Below are positions 1-9,868 of a stretch of 64,000 bases of DNA, in pieces. The position numbers and the translations under genes were made by a program. How positions within the stretch are numbered: position 1 is the first letter of the stretch; the number at the start of each line of letters is the position of its first letter. Source of the stretch: Paenibacillus kribbensis (GTDB lineage: Bacteria; Bacillota; Bacilli; Paenibacillales; Paenibacillaceae); contig NZ_CP020028.1 of assembly GCF_002240415.1 (NCBI RefSeq), positions 62,001-126,000 of the forward strand, written 5' to 3'. The notes beneath the pieces were generated by a model. It did no database searches. It worked only from the letters and a program-made list of their open reading frames with translations, and was not told where the DNA came from.

Positions 1-33
1 AAGCTTATCAATGCAGTAGTTGCCGTTTCAGAG

Positions 34-1290
34 TTATCGTTTCAACAGTACTTGTTGTTCATAATCTTTCGCTTCGGTCAGCCATTCTTCACGAACAGGA
101 ACACCGTTTTGAGCACAATAGTAATCCCATACGGCACCGAACGGATACGATTTAAATTCCTCAACCAGGGCAAGGCGAGTCGTGAAGTCTCTTTCCTCCT
201 CTGCCTTTTTTAGCTCCTCAATCGGTTCCAGCATGGCGCGAAGCAGTGCTTTGATGGTGTTGCGTGTGCCGATGACCCATGCCGCCACATGGTTGATGCT
301 GCCATCAAAGAAATCAAGGCCGATATGTGTTCGGGAAAGCAAATCCCCACGAACCAGCTCGCGGGCAATGTCGAGCAGTTCGTCGTCCATGGTCACGACA
401 TGGTCGCTGTCCCAACGAACCGGTCTGCTGACGTGGAGCAATAATTGATCGGTAAACATGAGCACGGACGACAGTTTGTTCGAGATGACCTCCGTTGGAT
501 GGAAATGACCGGCATCGAGACAGATGGATTTGCCGCGTGTCAGGGCGTAGCCCATATAAAATTCATGTGAGCCGACGACATAGCTTTCCGAGCCGATGCC
601 GAACAGCTTGCTTTCAACCGCATCAATGTTGTATTCTTCGCTGATTTCCTCGCTGAAAATTTCGTCCAGCGCATCGCGCAGACGTTCTCTTGGAGCCAGG
701 CGGTCAACCGGGGCATCCTTATAGCCATCCGGCATCCAGTGATTTGTAACACAGGGCTGACCGAGTTCCTTGCCAAAATACTCGGCAATCCTGCGCGATT
801 TTTTGCAGTGCGTGATCCAGAAATCACGAATTTCCGGGTCCTTATGGCTCAATGTGAAACCGTCCTCCGCTTTGGGATGGGAGAACAGGGTTGGATTAAA
901 ATCAAGCCCAAGCCCTTGCTGTTTGGCCCAATCCACCCAGTTCTGAAAATGGCGTGGCTCCAGTTGATCCAAATCCACCTGCTCTGTCGTATCCGCATAA
1001 ATAGCGTGCAGATTGACCTTATGCTGACCTGGAATGAGCGATAGGGCCTTTTCCAAATCCTGACGCAGCTCAGCTGGCGTTCCTGCTCTGCCCGGGTAGC
1101 TGCCCGTTACCGCAATCCCCCCGCTCAGCTGTTTATCTTTAAACAGGAATCCCTGCACATCGTCTCCCTGCCAGCAGTGGAGTGATATTTTGATTTCTGA
1201 AAGCTTGCGTAAAACGTCATCCACCTGAATACCGTGGCGGGCATACAGCTTTTTCGCTTCGTTATAACTGGCTTCAATGGCTTCGTTCAT
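34..1290 (-). CDS. rhaA: L-rhamnose isomerase
   Basis: A 418-residue cytosolic protein recognised as L-rhamnose isomerase, which converts L-rhamnose to L-rhamnulose in the first step of rhamnose breakdown. The length matches the family (about 420 residues), and the metal-site region around [11 protein letters not shown] is visible in the middle of the protein. The ATG is preceded by AAGGAG seven bases upstream. It lies 17 bp downstream of rhaB on the same strand, so the two are almost certainly cotranscribed as rhaBA. The next step, the aldolase, is not in the window and may lie beyond position 1. Confidence 0.93.
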   Translation of the reverse strand: MNEAIEASYNEAKKLYARHGIQVDDVLRKLSEIKISLHCWQGDDVQGFLFKDKQLSGGIAVTGSYPGRAGTPAELRQDLEKALSLIPGQHKVNLHAIYADTTEQVDLDQLEPRHFQNWVDWAKQQGLGLDFNPTLFSHPKAEDGFTLSHKDPEIRDFWITHCKKSRRIAEYFGKELGQPCVTNHWMPDGYKDAPVDRLAPRERLRDALDEIFSEEISEEYNIDAVESKLFGIGSESYVVGSHEFYMGYALTRGKSICLDAGHFHPTEVISNKLSSVLMFTDQLLLHVSRPVRWDSDHVVTMDDELLDIARELVRGDLLSRTHIGLDFFDGSINHVAAWVIGTRNTIKALLRAMLEPIEELKKAEEERDFTTRLALVEEFKSYPFGAVWDYYCAQNGVPVREEWLTEAKDYEQQVLLKR

Positions 1291-1307
1291 GGCTTTATAC
1301 TCCTTTA

Positions 1308-2786
1308 TTAAGATATCTGAGTAGTGGACATGGTTTGTCTTTTAAGGTGTTCCCAGCGATCCAGCAGCTCTTTCGAGCCTTCCAGCAATTGCGGCTTATA
1401 GAGGCGAGTCGGGAAGGATTGGGCAATAACTCTGCCAGCAGCCTTGAGGTCTTCAAGGGCACCGGAGCTGATTAATTGCACGACAATATTACCGATAGCT
1501 GTAGATTCAGAAGGACCTGCCTGAACCTCAATTTCCAAAAGATCGGCTGTTAGCTGGCATAGTAGTTCGTTGTTGGCGCCTCCGCCGACAATGTGCAATT
1601 TGGCAACCGTTTCGTCCGTTAAACGTTGCAGCTCATGTAAGGCATCCCGGTAGCTTAAGGCCAGACTGTCAAAAATGCAGCGGGCGAGCGCACCCGGCGT
1701 TCGGGGGATGGGCTGCCCCGTGTCTTCGCAAAATCGCTGAATCTCAAGGATCATGCTATCCGGATTCAAGAATGAGGACTGGTTGCAGAGGACGAGACTG
1801 GCAAACGGTGTCTCTGCCGAAGCCAGTTGGACCAATTCGGCAAAGCTGTGTGCGGAACCACCCTCTCTTCTCACCTCCTGAATCATCCACAAGCCCATAA
1901 TATTTTTCAGAAAACGGTACGTACCGTAAGCGCCCCACTCATTGGTGTAGTTCGCCTGCATGGCCGCCTTTGTATTTAAGGCTTCGGATCGTTCCATTCC
2001 CAGTAGTGACCACGTTCCGCTGCTAATATAAGCCCAGGATTCCTCACGTTGTGATGGAACTCCTGCAACAGCTGATGCGGTATCGTGCGTAGGCACAAGA
2101 ATGATCTGACAGTCTGGAAGATCGTACTTTTGAACAAGCTCCGGCAAAAGAGAACCCAGAACCCGTCCAGGCTCAGCAAGCTCCGAAAATTGATCGCGCC
2201 GAAGCTGGAGCAGGGACAGCAGGTCTTCATCAAACTCCCGGGTGTTCACGTTGAGAAGCTGCATCGTGGATGCATTTGTCATTTCATTGACCATAATGCC
2301 AGTAAGGCGGTAGTACAGATAATCAGGCACCATCAATATTTTATCCGCCTGGGCAAGCTGTTCCCGATCATGGACGAACAGTTGATACAGCGTATTAAAG
2401 TTGAGCTCCTGAATGCCTGTTTTCTCATATACATCTTCTCTACTGATGAGCTGGTGCAGCCTGTCGGGTGCATGAAGGGTGCGTGCATCACGGTAAGCGT
2501 ATACCTCATGAATGCGGTTGCCTTCCTTATCAAGCAGCACGTAATCTACAGCCCATGTATCAATGCCGAGCGTACAGGAATGAATCCCGTTCTGTTTAGC
2601 TTTTTGCAAGCCTTGAATAATTTCTTCTAATAGATGGTCGATATTCCAGTAATCATGTCCGTCCCTTTCGGTAAAGGAGTTGTTGAACCGATGAAGCTCT
2701 TCCAAGTGAAGCTGGTCACCTTCCAGAGTTGCACTCACGAGTCTTCCGCTTGAAGCTCCAATATCAACAGCAAGATAATTATTCAT
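1308..2786 (-). CDS. rhaB: rhamnulokinase
   Basis: A FGGY-family sugar kinase of about 492 residues, opening with [15 protein letters not shown] (the ATP-binding beta-hairpin) and carrying a late VGGGANN adenosine motif. It phosphorylates L-rhamnulose to L-rhamnulose-1-phosphate. I chose the ATG at 2786 because AAGGAG sits nine bases upstream and the family N-terminus starts there; the open frame runs on to 2885, but that extension lies over the promoter. It is first in the rhaBA operon, and pairing with rhaA supports the substrate assignment. Confidence 0.92.
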   Translation of the reverse strand: MNNYLAVDIGASSGRLVSATLEGDQLHLEELHRFNNSFTERDGHDYWNIDHLLEEIIQGLQKAKQNGIHSCTLGIDTWAVDYVLLDKEGNRIHEVYAYRDARTLHAPDRLHQLISREDVYEKTGIQELNFNTLYQLFVHDREQLAQADKILMVPDYLYYRLTGIMVNEMTNASTMQLLNVNTREFDEDLLSLLQLRRDQFSELAEPGRVLGSLLPELVQKYDLPDCQIILVPTHDTASAVAGVPSQREESWAYISSGTWSLLGMERSEALNTKAAMQANYTNEWGAYGTYRFLKNIMGLWMIQEVRREGGSAHSFAELVQLASAETPFASLVLCNQSSFLNPDSMILEIQRFCEDTGQPIPRTPGALARCIFDSLALSYRDALHELQRLTDETVAKLHIVGGGANNELLCQLTADLLEIEVQAGPSESTAIGNIVVQLISSGALEDLKAAGRVIAQSFPTRLYKPQLLEGSKELLDRWEHLKRQTMSTTQIS

Positions 2787-2856
2787 ATCCAATCTCCTTG
2801 CATGGATAAAATCCCGGCAGTGCTGAAAGTCTGCCTTTTGTTTCTTAACTAATTCC

Positions 2857-2899
2857 ATACTACTTCCGTTTATCTGTGCAGTCAACAGAAACGGAAGTA
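2857..2899 (-). promoter_or_regulatory. rhaBA promoter with overlapping operator
   Basis: Reading the minus strand, TTGACT (2885-2880) and TAGTAT (2862-2857) are separated by exactly 17 bases. The -35 box lies in the loop of a perfect 11-bp inverted repeat, TACTTCCGTTT at 2861-2871 and its complement at 2889-2899. Such placement fits a repressor operator for a rhamnose regulator. No regulator gene is visible in the window. Confidence 0.65.
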
Positions 2900-3050
2900 T
2901 ATTTTTTGGTTTTATTTTTGTTTTTAAAATTATATATAAAATTGAATGTTGTTTTGTGTGGATTTGAGTTTGAACAGAAGGTGATGTGCTTTACCGATTT
3001 TCAAATTGTGGAAGGTTCTTCAGGTGCCGCTATTTGTATGAAAAATAGTC

Positions 3051-3079
3051 TTGAAACCACCAGCCAGAGGGTGTAGTAT
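3051..3079 (+). promoter_or_regulatory. xpt-pbuX promoter
   Basis: TTGAAA (3051-3056), a 17-base spacer and TAGTAT (3074-3079) lie just upstream of the guanine riboswitch aptamer. Confidence 0.6.
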
Positions 3080-3094
3080 ACAAGATATCAATTT

Positions 3095-3177
3095 CATATG
3101 ACTCGTATAATATTGGGGATATGGCCCAAAAGTTTCTACCGGATGACCACTGCAATCGTCCGACTATGAGTGATAGC
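3095..3177 (+). ncRNA. purine (guanine-class) riboswitch
   Basis: The purine aptamer signatures are present in order: TATAATATTGGGGATATGG (P1/J1-2), GTTTCTACCGG (J2-3) and CCGACTATGAG (J3-1). The specificity base in GACTATG is C, which in this family pairs with guanine; adenine switches carry U there. Binding should fold the downstream terminator and shut off xpt-pbuX. The genes it controls are exactly those expected. Confidence 0.93.
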
Positions 3178-3235
3178 GCTTCGGATGAATGCGGACATTT
3201 ATTTGTGCCCCAATCCGTCAAGGGACGATAACCCC

Positions 3236-3284
3236 AAGGACAGGCTTCACTTGAGAAACAACTCAAGGGAGCCGGTCCTTTTTT
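3236..3284 (+). terminator. riboswitch expression-platform terminator
   Basis: A long hairpin with arms AAGGAC-GGCTTC-CTTGAG and CTCAAG-GAGCC-GTCCTT runs into a T tract. It lies between the guanine aptamer and xpt and is the likely off-state attenuator. Confidence 0.85.
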
Positions 3285-3338
3285 GGTTTTGGCAGATTTT
3301 ATTCTATTTTTAGGTACAAAAGGAGCGATATCGGCGTA

Positions 3339-3956
3339 ATGAAAGCTTTGGAGGAACGTATTCGTCAAGAAGGACAGATTTTATCGGACACCGTATTAAA
3401 GGTAGATTCATTTTTGAATCATCAGGTGGATACAGCGTTGGCATTGGAAATTGGCAAGGAATTCGCACGCTTGTTCGGCAGTGCCCCGATTACCAAGGTG
3501 CTTACAATTGAAGCCAGCGGTATTCAGTTTGCGATGGCTACAGCCATTGCTCTGGGTGTCCCGTTTATTTATGCAAAGAAGAAGAAGGCAATCACGCTGA
3601 ATGAGCAGGTATACTTCGCTGAGGTTCATTCGTTCACACGGCAGGAAACCTATCAAGTGAGCATTTCCCAAAAATATCTGGATGCCAGCGACCATGTGCT
3701 GATCGTGGATGATTTTCTGGCTACTGGCGCAGCCTTGGTTGGGCTTACGGATATTGTGAAGGAAGCGGGAGCGGAGCTGGCCGGGGTTGGCTGCGTCATC
3801 GAAAAGAGCTTTCAGGAAGGACGCGGACTATTGGAGCAAAGAGGCATTGCTGTACGTTCTCTTGCGCGTATCGCTTCTATGGCACCGGGCGAGGTTCATT
3901 TTATAGAGGAAGCTGATGCGGTGATTCCTCCCGTTAAGGAGAATGTGGGATGTTAA
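3339..3956 (+). CDS. xpt: xanthine phosphoribosyltransferase
   Basis: A 205-residue type I phosphoribosyltransferase with the PRPP-binding motif VLIVDDFLATGAA and the KKKKAITLN segment typical of Xpt. It turns xanthine plus PRPP into XMP for purine salvage. It follows a guanine riboswitch and overlaps pbuX by 7 bp, the standard xpt-pbuX operon of Gram-positive bacteria. Confidence 0.95.
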   Translation: MKALEERIRQEGQILSDTVLKVDSFLNHQVDTALALEIGKEFARLFGSAPITKVLTIEASGIQFAMATAIALGVPFIYAKKKKAITLNEQVYFAEVHSFTRQETYQVSISQKYLDASDHVLIVDDFLATGAALVGLTDIVKEAGAELAGVGCVIEKSFQEGRGLLEQRGIAVRSLARIASMAPGEVHFIEEADAVIPPVKENVGC

Positions 3957-5260
3957 GCAAACAAAAGTTATTTGCGCTGGGTTTCCAGCATGTCATGGCG
4001 ATGTACGCCGGAGCGATTGCCGTTCCTCTGATCGTAGGAGGAGCGCTGCACCTGACGCCAGCCCAAATGGCCTATCTGGTAGCCGCCGATCTGTTCACCT
4101 GTGGGATTGCCACGTTGCTGCAGATTATGGGTACACGTTTTTTCGGCAGCAGACTACCGGTCATTCTGGGTTGTACGTTTACGGCGGTAGGACCGCTGAT
4201 CGCGATTGCCTCGACCTCGAACCTGGCGACCGCGTACGGGGCCATTATTTTATCCGGGATATTCGTGGTGCTTGCGGCACCGCTGTATGGCAAGCTGCTA
4301 CGCTTTTTCCCGACGGTGGTTACTGGTTCGGTCGTTACCATTATCGGTCTGTCCCTCATCCCGGTGGCGATGAACAATGTAGCAGGTGGACAGGGCAGCG
4401 CAGATTTTGGACAGCCGCGTAATTTACTGCTGGCGTTGGTTACACTGCTGGTTATTCTGCTAGTAAATAGAGTAGCCAAGGGCTTTTTGCGTTCGATTTC
4501 CGTGCTTATCGGTTTGTTTGCAGGTACTGTGGTCGCTTATGCGATGGGAATGGTACATTTTGCTCCCGTGGCGGATGCCTCATGGGTGAGTGTTGCGCAG
4601 CCGTTTTATTTTGGCAAGCCGGAGTTTAGCATTATGGCGGTATGTACGATGATTATCGTCAATATTGTCAGCATGGTCGAGTCTACGGGGGTTTATCTGG
4701 CAGTAGGCAAGGCGATTGATCAGAAGGTGGAGCAGAAGCAAATCGTCAATGGACTTCGTTCCGAAGGACTTGCGATTATGCTGGGGGGGATTTTTAATGC
4801 GTTCCCTTACACGGCCTTCTCGCAAAATGTTGGTCTGATCTCGCTGACTCGCGTCAAATCGCGTAACGTTATTTTTGCAGCAGGGGGAATCATGGTTGTT
4901 CTCGGTTTGTTGCCCAAGCTGGCAGCCTTGACGACCGTCATTCCGAATGCCGTACTGGGCGGGGCGATGATCGTCATGTTTGGCTCGGTCGCTGCATCCG
5001 GCATGTCCATTTTGTCAGAAGTGGACCTACGGAAGGAAAGCAATCTGCTCATCGCGGCATGCAGCATTGCCGTGGGCCTCGGCTCTGCCGTTCTACCACA
5101 AATGTTCGACCAACTGCCGAGCTTTGCCAAAATGCTGCTGCAAAATGGCATCGTATCCGGCTCGATTACCGCGATTGTGTTGAACATCGTTTTGACGAGA
5201 AAACAGGGGGATTCGGTCAAAGGCGTGAATGTGTCGGAGGTTCCGCAGAAGGTTGGATGA
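3950..5260 (+). CDS. pbuX: xanthine permease
   Basis: A 436-residue nucleobase:cation symporter-2 (NAT/NCS2) family protein with about 12-14 hydrophobic segments and the family stretch SMVESTGVYLAVG. It imports xanthine that Xpt then salvages. The ATG overlaps the xpt stop, with AAGGAG nine bases upstream inside xpt, so translation is probably coupled. A terminator follows at once. Confidence 0.94.
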   Translation: MLSKQKLFALGFQHVMAMYAGAIAVPLIVGGALHLTPAQMAYLVAADLFTCGIATLLQIMGTRFFGSRLPVILGCTFTAVGPLIAIASTSNLATAYGAIILSGIFVVLAAPLYGKLLRFFPTVVTGSVVTIIGLSLIPVAMNNVAGGQGSADFGQPRNLLLALVTLLVILLVNRVAKGFLRSISVLIGLFAGTVVAYAMGMVHFAPVADASWVSVAQPFYFGKPEFSIMAVCTMIIVNIVSMVESTGVYLAVGKAIDQKVEQKQIVNGLRSEGLAIMLGGIFNAFPYTAFSQNVGLISLTRVKSRNVIFAAGGIMVVLGLLPKLAALTTVIPNAVLGGAMIVMFGSVAASGMSILSEVDLRKESNLLIAACSIAVGLGSAVLPQMFDQLPSFAKMLLQNGIVSGSITAIVLNIVLTRKQGDSVKGVNVSEVPQKVG

Positions 5261-5276
5261 TTAGGAATATATAAAG

Positions 5277-5317
5277 AGAGCCGGAGAGAGGACGTAAGCC
5301 TCTTTTTCCGGCTTTTT
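5277..5317 (+). terminator. terminator after pbuX
   Basis: Hairpin with AGCCGGA and TTCCGGCT arms (inner AGG/CCT) followed by TTTTT. It ends the xpt-pbuX operon and sits between convergent genes. Confidence 0.85.
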
Positions 5318-5340
5318 GGCATAGGATTATTCAGAACGGA

Positions 5341-6411
5341 TTATTTGTTCAGCAGCATGAAGTTATTGATAAAACCCTCTTCCTGTATGAAGATTGGGGT
5401 TTGGATTTTTGATGTGAAATCATAATAATATACGCCGCGCCCTTCCTCCTGATTTTTCTGGGAGGCACTGCCCAAATAATAGATGCCCTTGCCGTCCGGG
5501 GACATATAGATAAAGCTGCGGGACGAAATGGGGAGTTCAAGCTTGGTGCGTTTGCCAGTAGCAATATCCACAAGACTATACTCGGGGTTACCATGATTAA
5601 TGAAACGAGCAGTTACCAGGAGCAATTGATCATTACTGCTGGACATTGATAGGATTTGTTCGTTCTTTAGTGTGATGACAGGTCTCTCTTGTTTGGTGAT
5701 GTTATTGAATTCTGTAACCCTGTAGTCCGGAGGGATCATAGTGGCCTGTTTCTTGGTTGCGATGTCTCTTTGTTTATCTCGTCCATTTTCAGAAAATTGG
5801 GAAATGTAAGTTGCGCTTTTGCTAGGGTTGTAAGATACAGACCAAGTATTCATATCCTGATTTTCATCATGCAAGAACTGCATTGTATGAGTTGATTTAT
5901 TGTAGAAAACGGTTTTAAGTGTACGTTCCCCTTTTTTGACGGCGGCTAGAACGAGTGGACCTTCTGGAGTAGTTGGTACTATACGATTAATCGCAAACAA
6001 ATTATCGGATAATTGTTCGATTTTTTTTGAATTTAAATCGTACGAAAATAATTGGTCTCCCTTATCATCAACATCAGCAGAATAATAAATTTTGTGATCA
6101 GGTAAGGACACTACAGAAAGTGGGTATTGAGAAGTATAAGGTACATCAGCCATCTTGGCCATTTTTTTACTGCTTAAGTCATACGTCATGACCCGCATAA
6201 CCATACCTTTATCTGTATTTTTCCCATTCACATATTCTGTATAGGTCATGGATAGATATTGGCCTTGTCCGACTGGAGCTGTCTTTTCGCCTGATTGGAT
6301 TTGTTTCGATGGAATTGATTCTGTTGCTGGAGTAGAAGATGGAGAGCAGGAAGATAACAGAGCTGGAACGAGCAAGGAAAGTATAAAGAAGCGAAAGCTG
6401 TTTATTTTCAA
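5341..6411 (-). CDS. lipoprotein, possible beta-propeller
   Basis: A 356-residue predicted lipoprotein with a basic and hydrophobic signal peptide and a lipobox ending at Cys22 (LLSSC). The mature part has repeated blade-like segments (YDLSSKK, YDLNSKKIEQL, VDIATGKRTKL, YYDFTSK) with spaced aromatic and aspartate residues. This resembles TolB/WD-type propellers that read out values along the chain. The function is unknown. It is monocistronic and convergent with pbuX. I recognise no specific family. Confidence 0.75.
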   Translation of the reverse strand: MKINSFRFFILSLLVPALLSSCSPSSTPATESIPSKQIQSGEKTAPVGQGQYLSMTYTEYVNGKNTDKGMVMRVMTYDLSSKKMAKMADVPYTSQYPLSVVSLPDHKIYYSADVDDKGDQLFSYDLNSKKIEQLSDNLFAINRIVPTTPEGPLVLAAVKKGERTLKTVFYNKSTHTMQFLHDENQDMNTWSVSYNPSKSATYISQFSENGRDKQRDIATKKQATMIPPDYRVTEFNNITKQERPVITLKNEQILSMSSSNDQLLLVTARFINHGNPEYSLVDIATGKRTKLELPISSRSFIYMSPDGKGIYYLGSASQKNQEEGRGVYYYDFTSKIQTPIFIQEEGFINNFMLLNK

Positions 6412-6552
6412 AAGGATACATCCTTTCTAAGATGAGGGATTTACTAATATTTTTACTGCGCAGTGGTGCTAAAGTTAACTCTTAGTTGGTTTATATATTA
6501 GAAGAATTTGCTAGAGTGGTAGGAAGAGGCGTGGTGTACAAATTTCGGAACA

Positions 6553-6607
6553 AGCGAAAACCCACCGCGTAATTAGGTTAGGCGCCTAACGGTGGGTTTC
6601 GTTTGCA
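6553..6607. terminator. long palindromic hairpin, terminator-like
   Basis: Arms CGAAAACCCACCG and CGGTGGGTTTCG enclose a second palindrome, GTTAGGCGCCTAAC. No plus-strand gene lies immediately upstream, so it may be a remnant or structured RNA. The rest of 6431-6820 shows no gene. Confidence 0.4.
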
Positions 6608-6663
6608 TTAACATTCAGTTATGCAGCGCGCCGTGGTGGTGATCCACAGCCTTTCAAGTCCTA

Positions 6664-6699
6664 GAGTCTTTGCCGTTGGAGCGGCGAAGACTCTTTTTT
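6664..6699 (+). terminator. intrinsic terminator without an obvious gene
   Basis: GAGTCTT and AAGACTC arms with an inner CCG/CGG pair, then six Ts. It insulates the cobalamin-controlled operon from upstream transcription, but no plus-strand gene precedes it. Confidence 0.7.
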
Positions 6700-6823
6700 A
6701 GTATACGGACACGGTGGGTATCTATATACCTAATTTTAGCACGTGAATTGCGTGCATGCAACGGAAAGCCATAGCTCTGATTCTCACCATATCGTTCAAA
6801 TTTAAATTATTTCGCAACATTTG

Positions 6824-6852
6824 TTGACAAGTCAGTAGCAACAAAATAAGAT
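6824..6852 (+). promoter_or_regulatory. promoter of the B12-controlled importer operon
   Basis: TTGACA (6824-6829), a 17-base spacer and TAAGAT (6847-6852), placed about 35 bp before the riboswitch 5' arm. Confidence 0.7.
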
Positions 6853-6886
6853 AGTCCTAAATCGTAATATAAAGGAATAAAGGAAG

Positions 6887-7111
6887 AAAACAGGTGTGAG
6901 CCGAACTTTCCACATACAGGGTTTATTGAAGCCTTGTAGTGGTGGGCTATGTGTTCACTTAAAAGGGAAGTTCGGTACATTCCGACACGGACCCGCCACT
7001 GTATACAGGCATCAGCAGAAGACTGCTGGAGTTTTCAGAACAGCCACTGGAACTGTGAAGAACCGGGAAGGCCTGAAAGGTACGCCTGAAGTCAGGAGAC
7101 CTGCCTGTTTT
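6887..7111 (+). ncRNA. cobalamin (B12) riboswitch
   Basis: The closing stem pairs AAAACAGG (6887-6894) with CCTGTTTT (7104-7111). Between them are the conserved AAAAGGGAAG, the CCGCCACTGTAT core and the B12 box AGTCAGGAGACCTGCC (7090-7105). These are hallmark elements of adenosylcobalamin riboswitches. It should repress the downstream importer when B12 is plentiful. Confidence 0.92.
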
Positions 7112-7139
7112 AACATCACTGTCGGACCCACGGGATGCT

Positions 7140-7198
7140 GGGGAGGTGGTTAGGCGTGCTGCATACGGAATGTCTGAAACCGACCGATCCCCTTTTTT
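7140..7198 (+). terminator. terminator of the cobalamin riboswitch
   Basis: GGGGAGGTGGTT (7140-7151) pairs, with a bulge, with AACC-ACC-TCCCC (7178-7192), and six Ts follow. It lies between the aptamer and the first structural gene, as expected for a transcriptional off-switch. Confidence 0.75.
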
Positions 7199-7324
7199 AG
7201 AGGGTGCAGAGGGTGAGCTTTGGCATTTTATAATGGAAGCATTTCTGACTGCTGATCATGCGGTCGGGGATGCTTTTTTCACGTTAGGTTATATGATTTT
7301 ACAAGATAGAGGGGGATTTATGGA

Positions 7325-8908
7325 ATGATGAGCAATCGTAATAGGCGTTCATGGCTCATATGTACGGGATTGCTGCTGCTGATGGTAGTTATGGCTCTTT
7401 CGGGATGTGCCACAACCAATAAGATGGCGGACAACTCCGGCAAGGGTGAAAACACACCCACTAAGCAGAACGCAGCGGATAAAAAGCTGGTGATGGCATA
7501 CACTTGGAAACCGTCAGGCGTTGACCCGCACGGAGATAATAGCTGGGATGTTATGCGGTCCGGTGCAGGTGAGACACTTGTCCGTTTGAATGAACAGCTG
7601 GAGCCTGTAGCTTGGCTGGCGAAAGGGTGGAAGCAGGATAGTCCTACCGTCTGGACGTTCAGCTTGCAGGATAAGGTTACTTTTCATGATGGAAAAAGTA
7701 TGGATGCAGCCAGCGTCAAGGCTTCGCTGCTCCGTTCTATTCAAAAAAGCCATCTGGCGAAGGATTTGCTGGATGTGAAGTCCATTGATGTAAGCGGTCC
7801 GCTGGCGTTGAAAATCACGACAAACCAGCCGAACGCGGCGCTGGTGTCCAATCTGGCTGATCCATCGACGATTGTGCTGGATGTAGCGTCTATGAAAGAT
7901 GAGCAGAGCTATCCTGCGATGACAGGTGCTTTTAAAATCAAAGCGTTCAACAAGGATCAATCCTTGGTTGTAGAACGCTATGACGGATATTGGGGAGAGA
8001 AGGCTCATCTGGCTGAAGCGACGATGAAGTTCATTACGGATGGCAATTCGCGCCTGATGGCGCTGCAATCCGGTGAGGTGGACGTAGCGACGGATATTCC
8101 GGTGGATAACGCGGAGGTGTTGAAAAAGAACGACAAGCTGCAGGTGCTGTCGGCTCCTTCCTTGCGTACCCATATGATCGTGTACAATATGGAGTCGCCT
8201 GTGTTCAAAGACGCAGCGAACCGCAAGGTTGTGGACAGTCTGATTCCACGCGCATCCATTGTGAGTGCGGTCATGAGAGGCTTTGGTACGGAGGCAAGCA
8301 GTCCATTCCCGAGTATTCTTCCCTTCGGGAAGGTCGAGCGTAAAGCACTGGACGGAACGCCGGAGCAGCTGCTAACAAAGGATGGCTGGCGAAAGGACGC
8401 CCAAGGTACATGGACCAAGCAAGGCAAGCCGTTCGAGGTTACGCTGCTGACCTTCCCTCAGCGCCCGGAGCTATCCGTAATGGCTGAGGTCATCCAGAGC
8501 CAATTACTGAAAGAGGGGATTCAGGTCAAGATTCGCAAGGTGGAAAATATTGATGAGGCGTTGACCAAAAACGATTGGGATTTTGCCATGTACAGTATGC
8601 TGACGGCCCATACAGGGGAGCCGCAATATTTTATGGATACCTTTTATTCTTCGAAAAGCGAAGCTAACGTGAGCCGTTATGTCTCCAAACCGCTGGAGGA
8701 CATTCTTGGCCGGTTGAAGTTGGCAAAAGATACTGCAGAGCGCAATGGGTTGACACTGCAAGCATTAGATATCATTAATACGAATTTACCGCAGTCGTTC
8801 ATTGTGCATCCTGACAATGTATTTGGTGTGAAAAAAGGGGTAGAGGGCTTTACGCCCCATCCGATTGAGTATTACTACATTACAGCGCAATCCGATATTG
8901 CGAAATAG
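7325..8908 (+). CDS. Nik/Dpp-type solute-binding lipoprotein (candidate cobalt importer)
   Basis: A 527-residue family 5 solute-binding protein (SBP_bac_5). It has a signal peptide with lipobox LSGC (Cys28), the family stretch LAKGWKQDSPTVWTFSLQD and a C-terminal segment typical of NikA/DppA. It should sit on the outer face of the membrane and hand its ligand to the next two gene products. Control by a B12 riboswitch suggests cobalt, a cobalt chelate or another corrin precursor rather than peptides; this is inference. GGGGG precedes the tandem ATGs. First gene of a five-gene operon. Confidence 0.88.
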   Translation: MMSNRNRRSWLICTGLLLLMVVMALSGCATTNKMADNSGKGENTPTKQNAADKKLVMAYTWKPSGVDPHGDNSWDVMRSGAGETLVRLNEQLEPVAWLAKGWKQDSPTVWTFSLQDKVTFHDGKSMDAASVKASLLRSIQKSHLAKDLLDVKSIDVSGPLALKITTNQPNAALVSNLADPSTIVLDVASMKDEQSYPAMTGAFKIKAFNKDQSLVVERYDGYWGEKAHLAEATMKFITDGNSRLMALQSGEVDVATDIPVDNAEVLKKNDKLQVLSAPSLRTHMIVYNMESPVFKDAANRKVVDSLIPRASIVSAVMRGFGTEASSPFPSILPFGKVERKALDGTPEQLLTKDGWRKDAQGTWTKQGKPFEVTLLTFPQRPELSVMAEVIQSQLLKEGIQVKIRKVENIDEALTKNDWDFAMYSMLTAHTGEPQYFMDTFYSSKSEANVSRYVSKPLEDILGRLKLAKDTAERNGLTLQALDIINTNLPQSFIVHPDNVFGVKKGVEGFTPHPIEYYYITAQSDIAK

Positions 8909-8923
8909 CGGGCTACGTATCTT

Positions 8924-9853
8924 ATGATTCGTTTTATTCTGGAACGTGCGGCGCAGCTGGTCATCATTGTATTTGCTGTCTCTACGGTGACTTTTGTGCT
9001 GATGAGACTAGCTCCGGGGGACCCTGCTACCATTTTGCTTACTGCACATAATGTACCTGCCTCTGAGGAGGCGTTGACGGCACTGCGGAATGAGCTGGGC
9101 TTGAATGAGCCGCTTCATATTCAGTATGTGAACTGGCTGCGGGATGTGTTCACAGGGCATTGGGGCACTTCGTATGTATCCAAGGAGTCGGTGCTGGCCG
9201 AGCTGTGGAGCAGACTGCCTGCTACTGTAGAGCTGGCTTTGGCCGGATTTGCCGTGATGACCGTGCTGACTCTGGGGATGGGACTGGCCGCCTCGGTCAA
9301 ATCCAGCGGCCCGCTGGATCGTCTGAGCAGACTTTTGGCCCTGTTGGGCTCGTCCATTCCCTCCTTTTGGCTTGGCTTTCTGTTGATCTATTTGTTTTCT
9401 GTTTGTCTGGGCTGGCTCCCATCCATGGGCAGGGAGGACTGGACGCATCTGGTGCTGCCAGCCCTGACCCTTGGCGCAGGTTTGGGGGCCGTACAAGCTC
9501 GTGTGCTGCGTGCGCAAATGCTGGAGCTGAGTGATCGGAATTTTGTGAAAGCGGCGAAGGCCAGAGGCTTCTCCCGTACGCATATTCTGTTTTTTGAAGT
9601 ATTTAAGCATGCCATTCTGCCTATTATTACGCTGTTAGGTACGAATCTGTCATTTATGCTTGCAGGTAATGTCATCGTGGAGACGATTTTTTCATGGCCG
9701 GGCTTGGGCAAGTATTTTATAGATGCGATTACGCAGCGAGATTACCCCGTGATTCAAGGGTATGTTATTTTTGCTGCATTTTTAATTGTAGGCGTTCAGT
9801 GTTTGGTAGATGTGGTCCAGACGGCGATAGATCCAAGGCTGCGTTTGCGTTAG
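8924..9853 (+). CDS. ABC importer permease, NikB/DppB type
   Basis: A 309-residue membrane permease with about six transmembrane helices. It carries the family pattern MRLAPGDPA near the N-terminus and the EAA-like loop KAAKARGFSRTHILFFEVFKH that contacts the ATPase, followed by ETIFSWPGLG. It lies 15 bp after the binding protein and pairs with the next permease to form the channel. Its ribosome binding site is weak, suggesting translational coupling. Confidence 0.92.
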   Translation: MIRFILERAAQLVIIVFAVSTVTFVLMRLAPGDPATILLTAHNVPASEEALTALRNELGLNEPLHIQYVNWLRDVFTGHWGTSYVSKESVLAELWSRLPATVELALAGFAVMTVLTLGMGLAASVKSSGPLDRLSRLLALLGSSIPSFWLGFLLIYLFSVCLGWLPSMGREDWTHLVLPALTLGAGLGAVQARVLRAQMLELSDRNFVKAAKARGFSRTHILFFEVFKHAILPIITLLGTNLSFMLAGNVIVETIFSWPGLGKYFIDAITQRDYPVIQGYVIFAAFLIVGVQCLVDVVQTAIDPRLRLR

Positions 9854-9868
9854 GGGAGGAAGCTGGAA

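Noticed and set aside
1..6. HindIII site at the first base (cloning boundary)
   Set aside because: One six-base match at the window edge proves nothing about origin.
7146..7328. 60-codon open frame between the cobalamin riboswitch and the importer
   Set aside because: It overlaps the riboswitch terminator, lacks a ribosome binding site and its sequence looks random.
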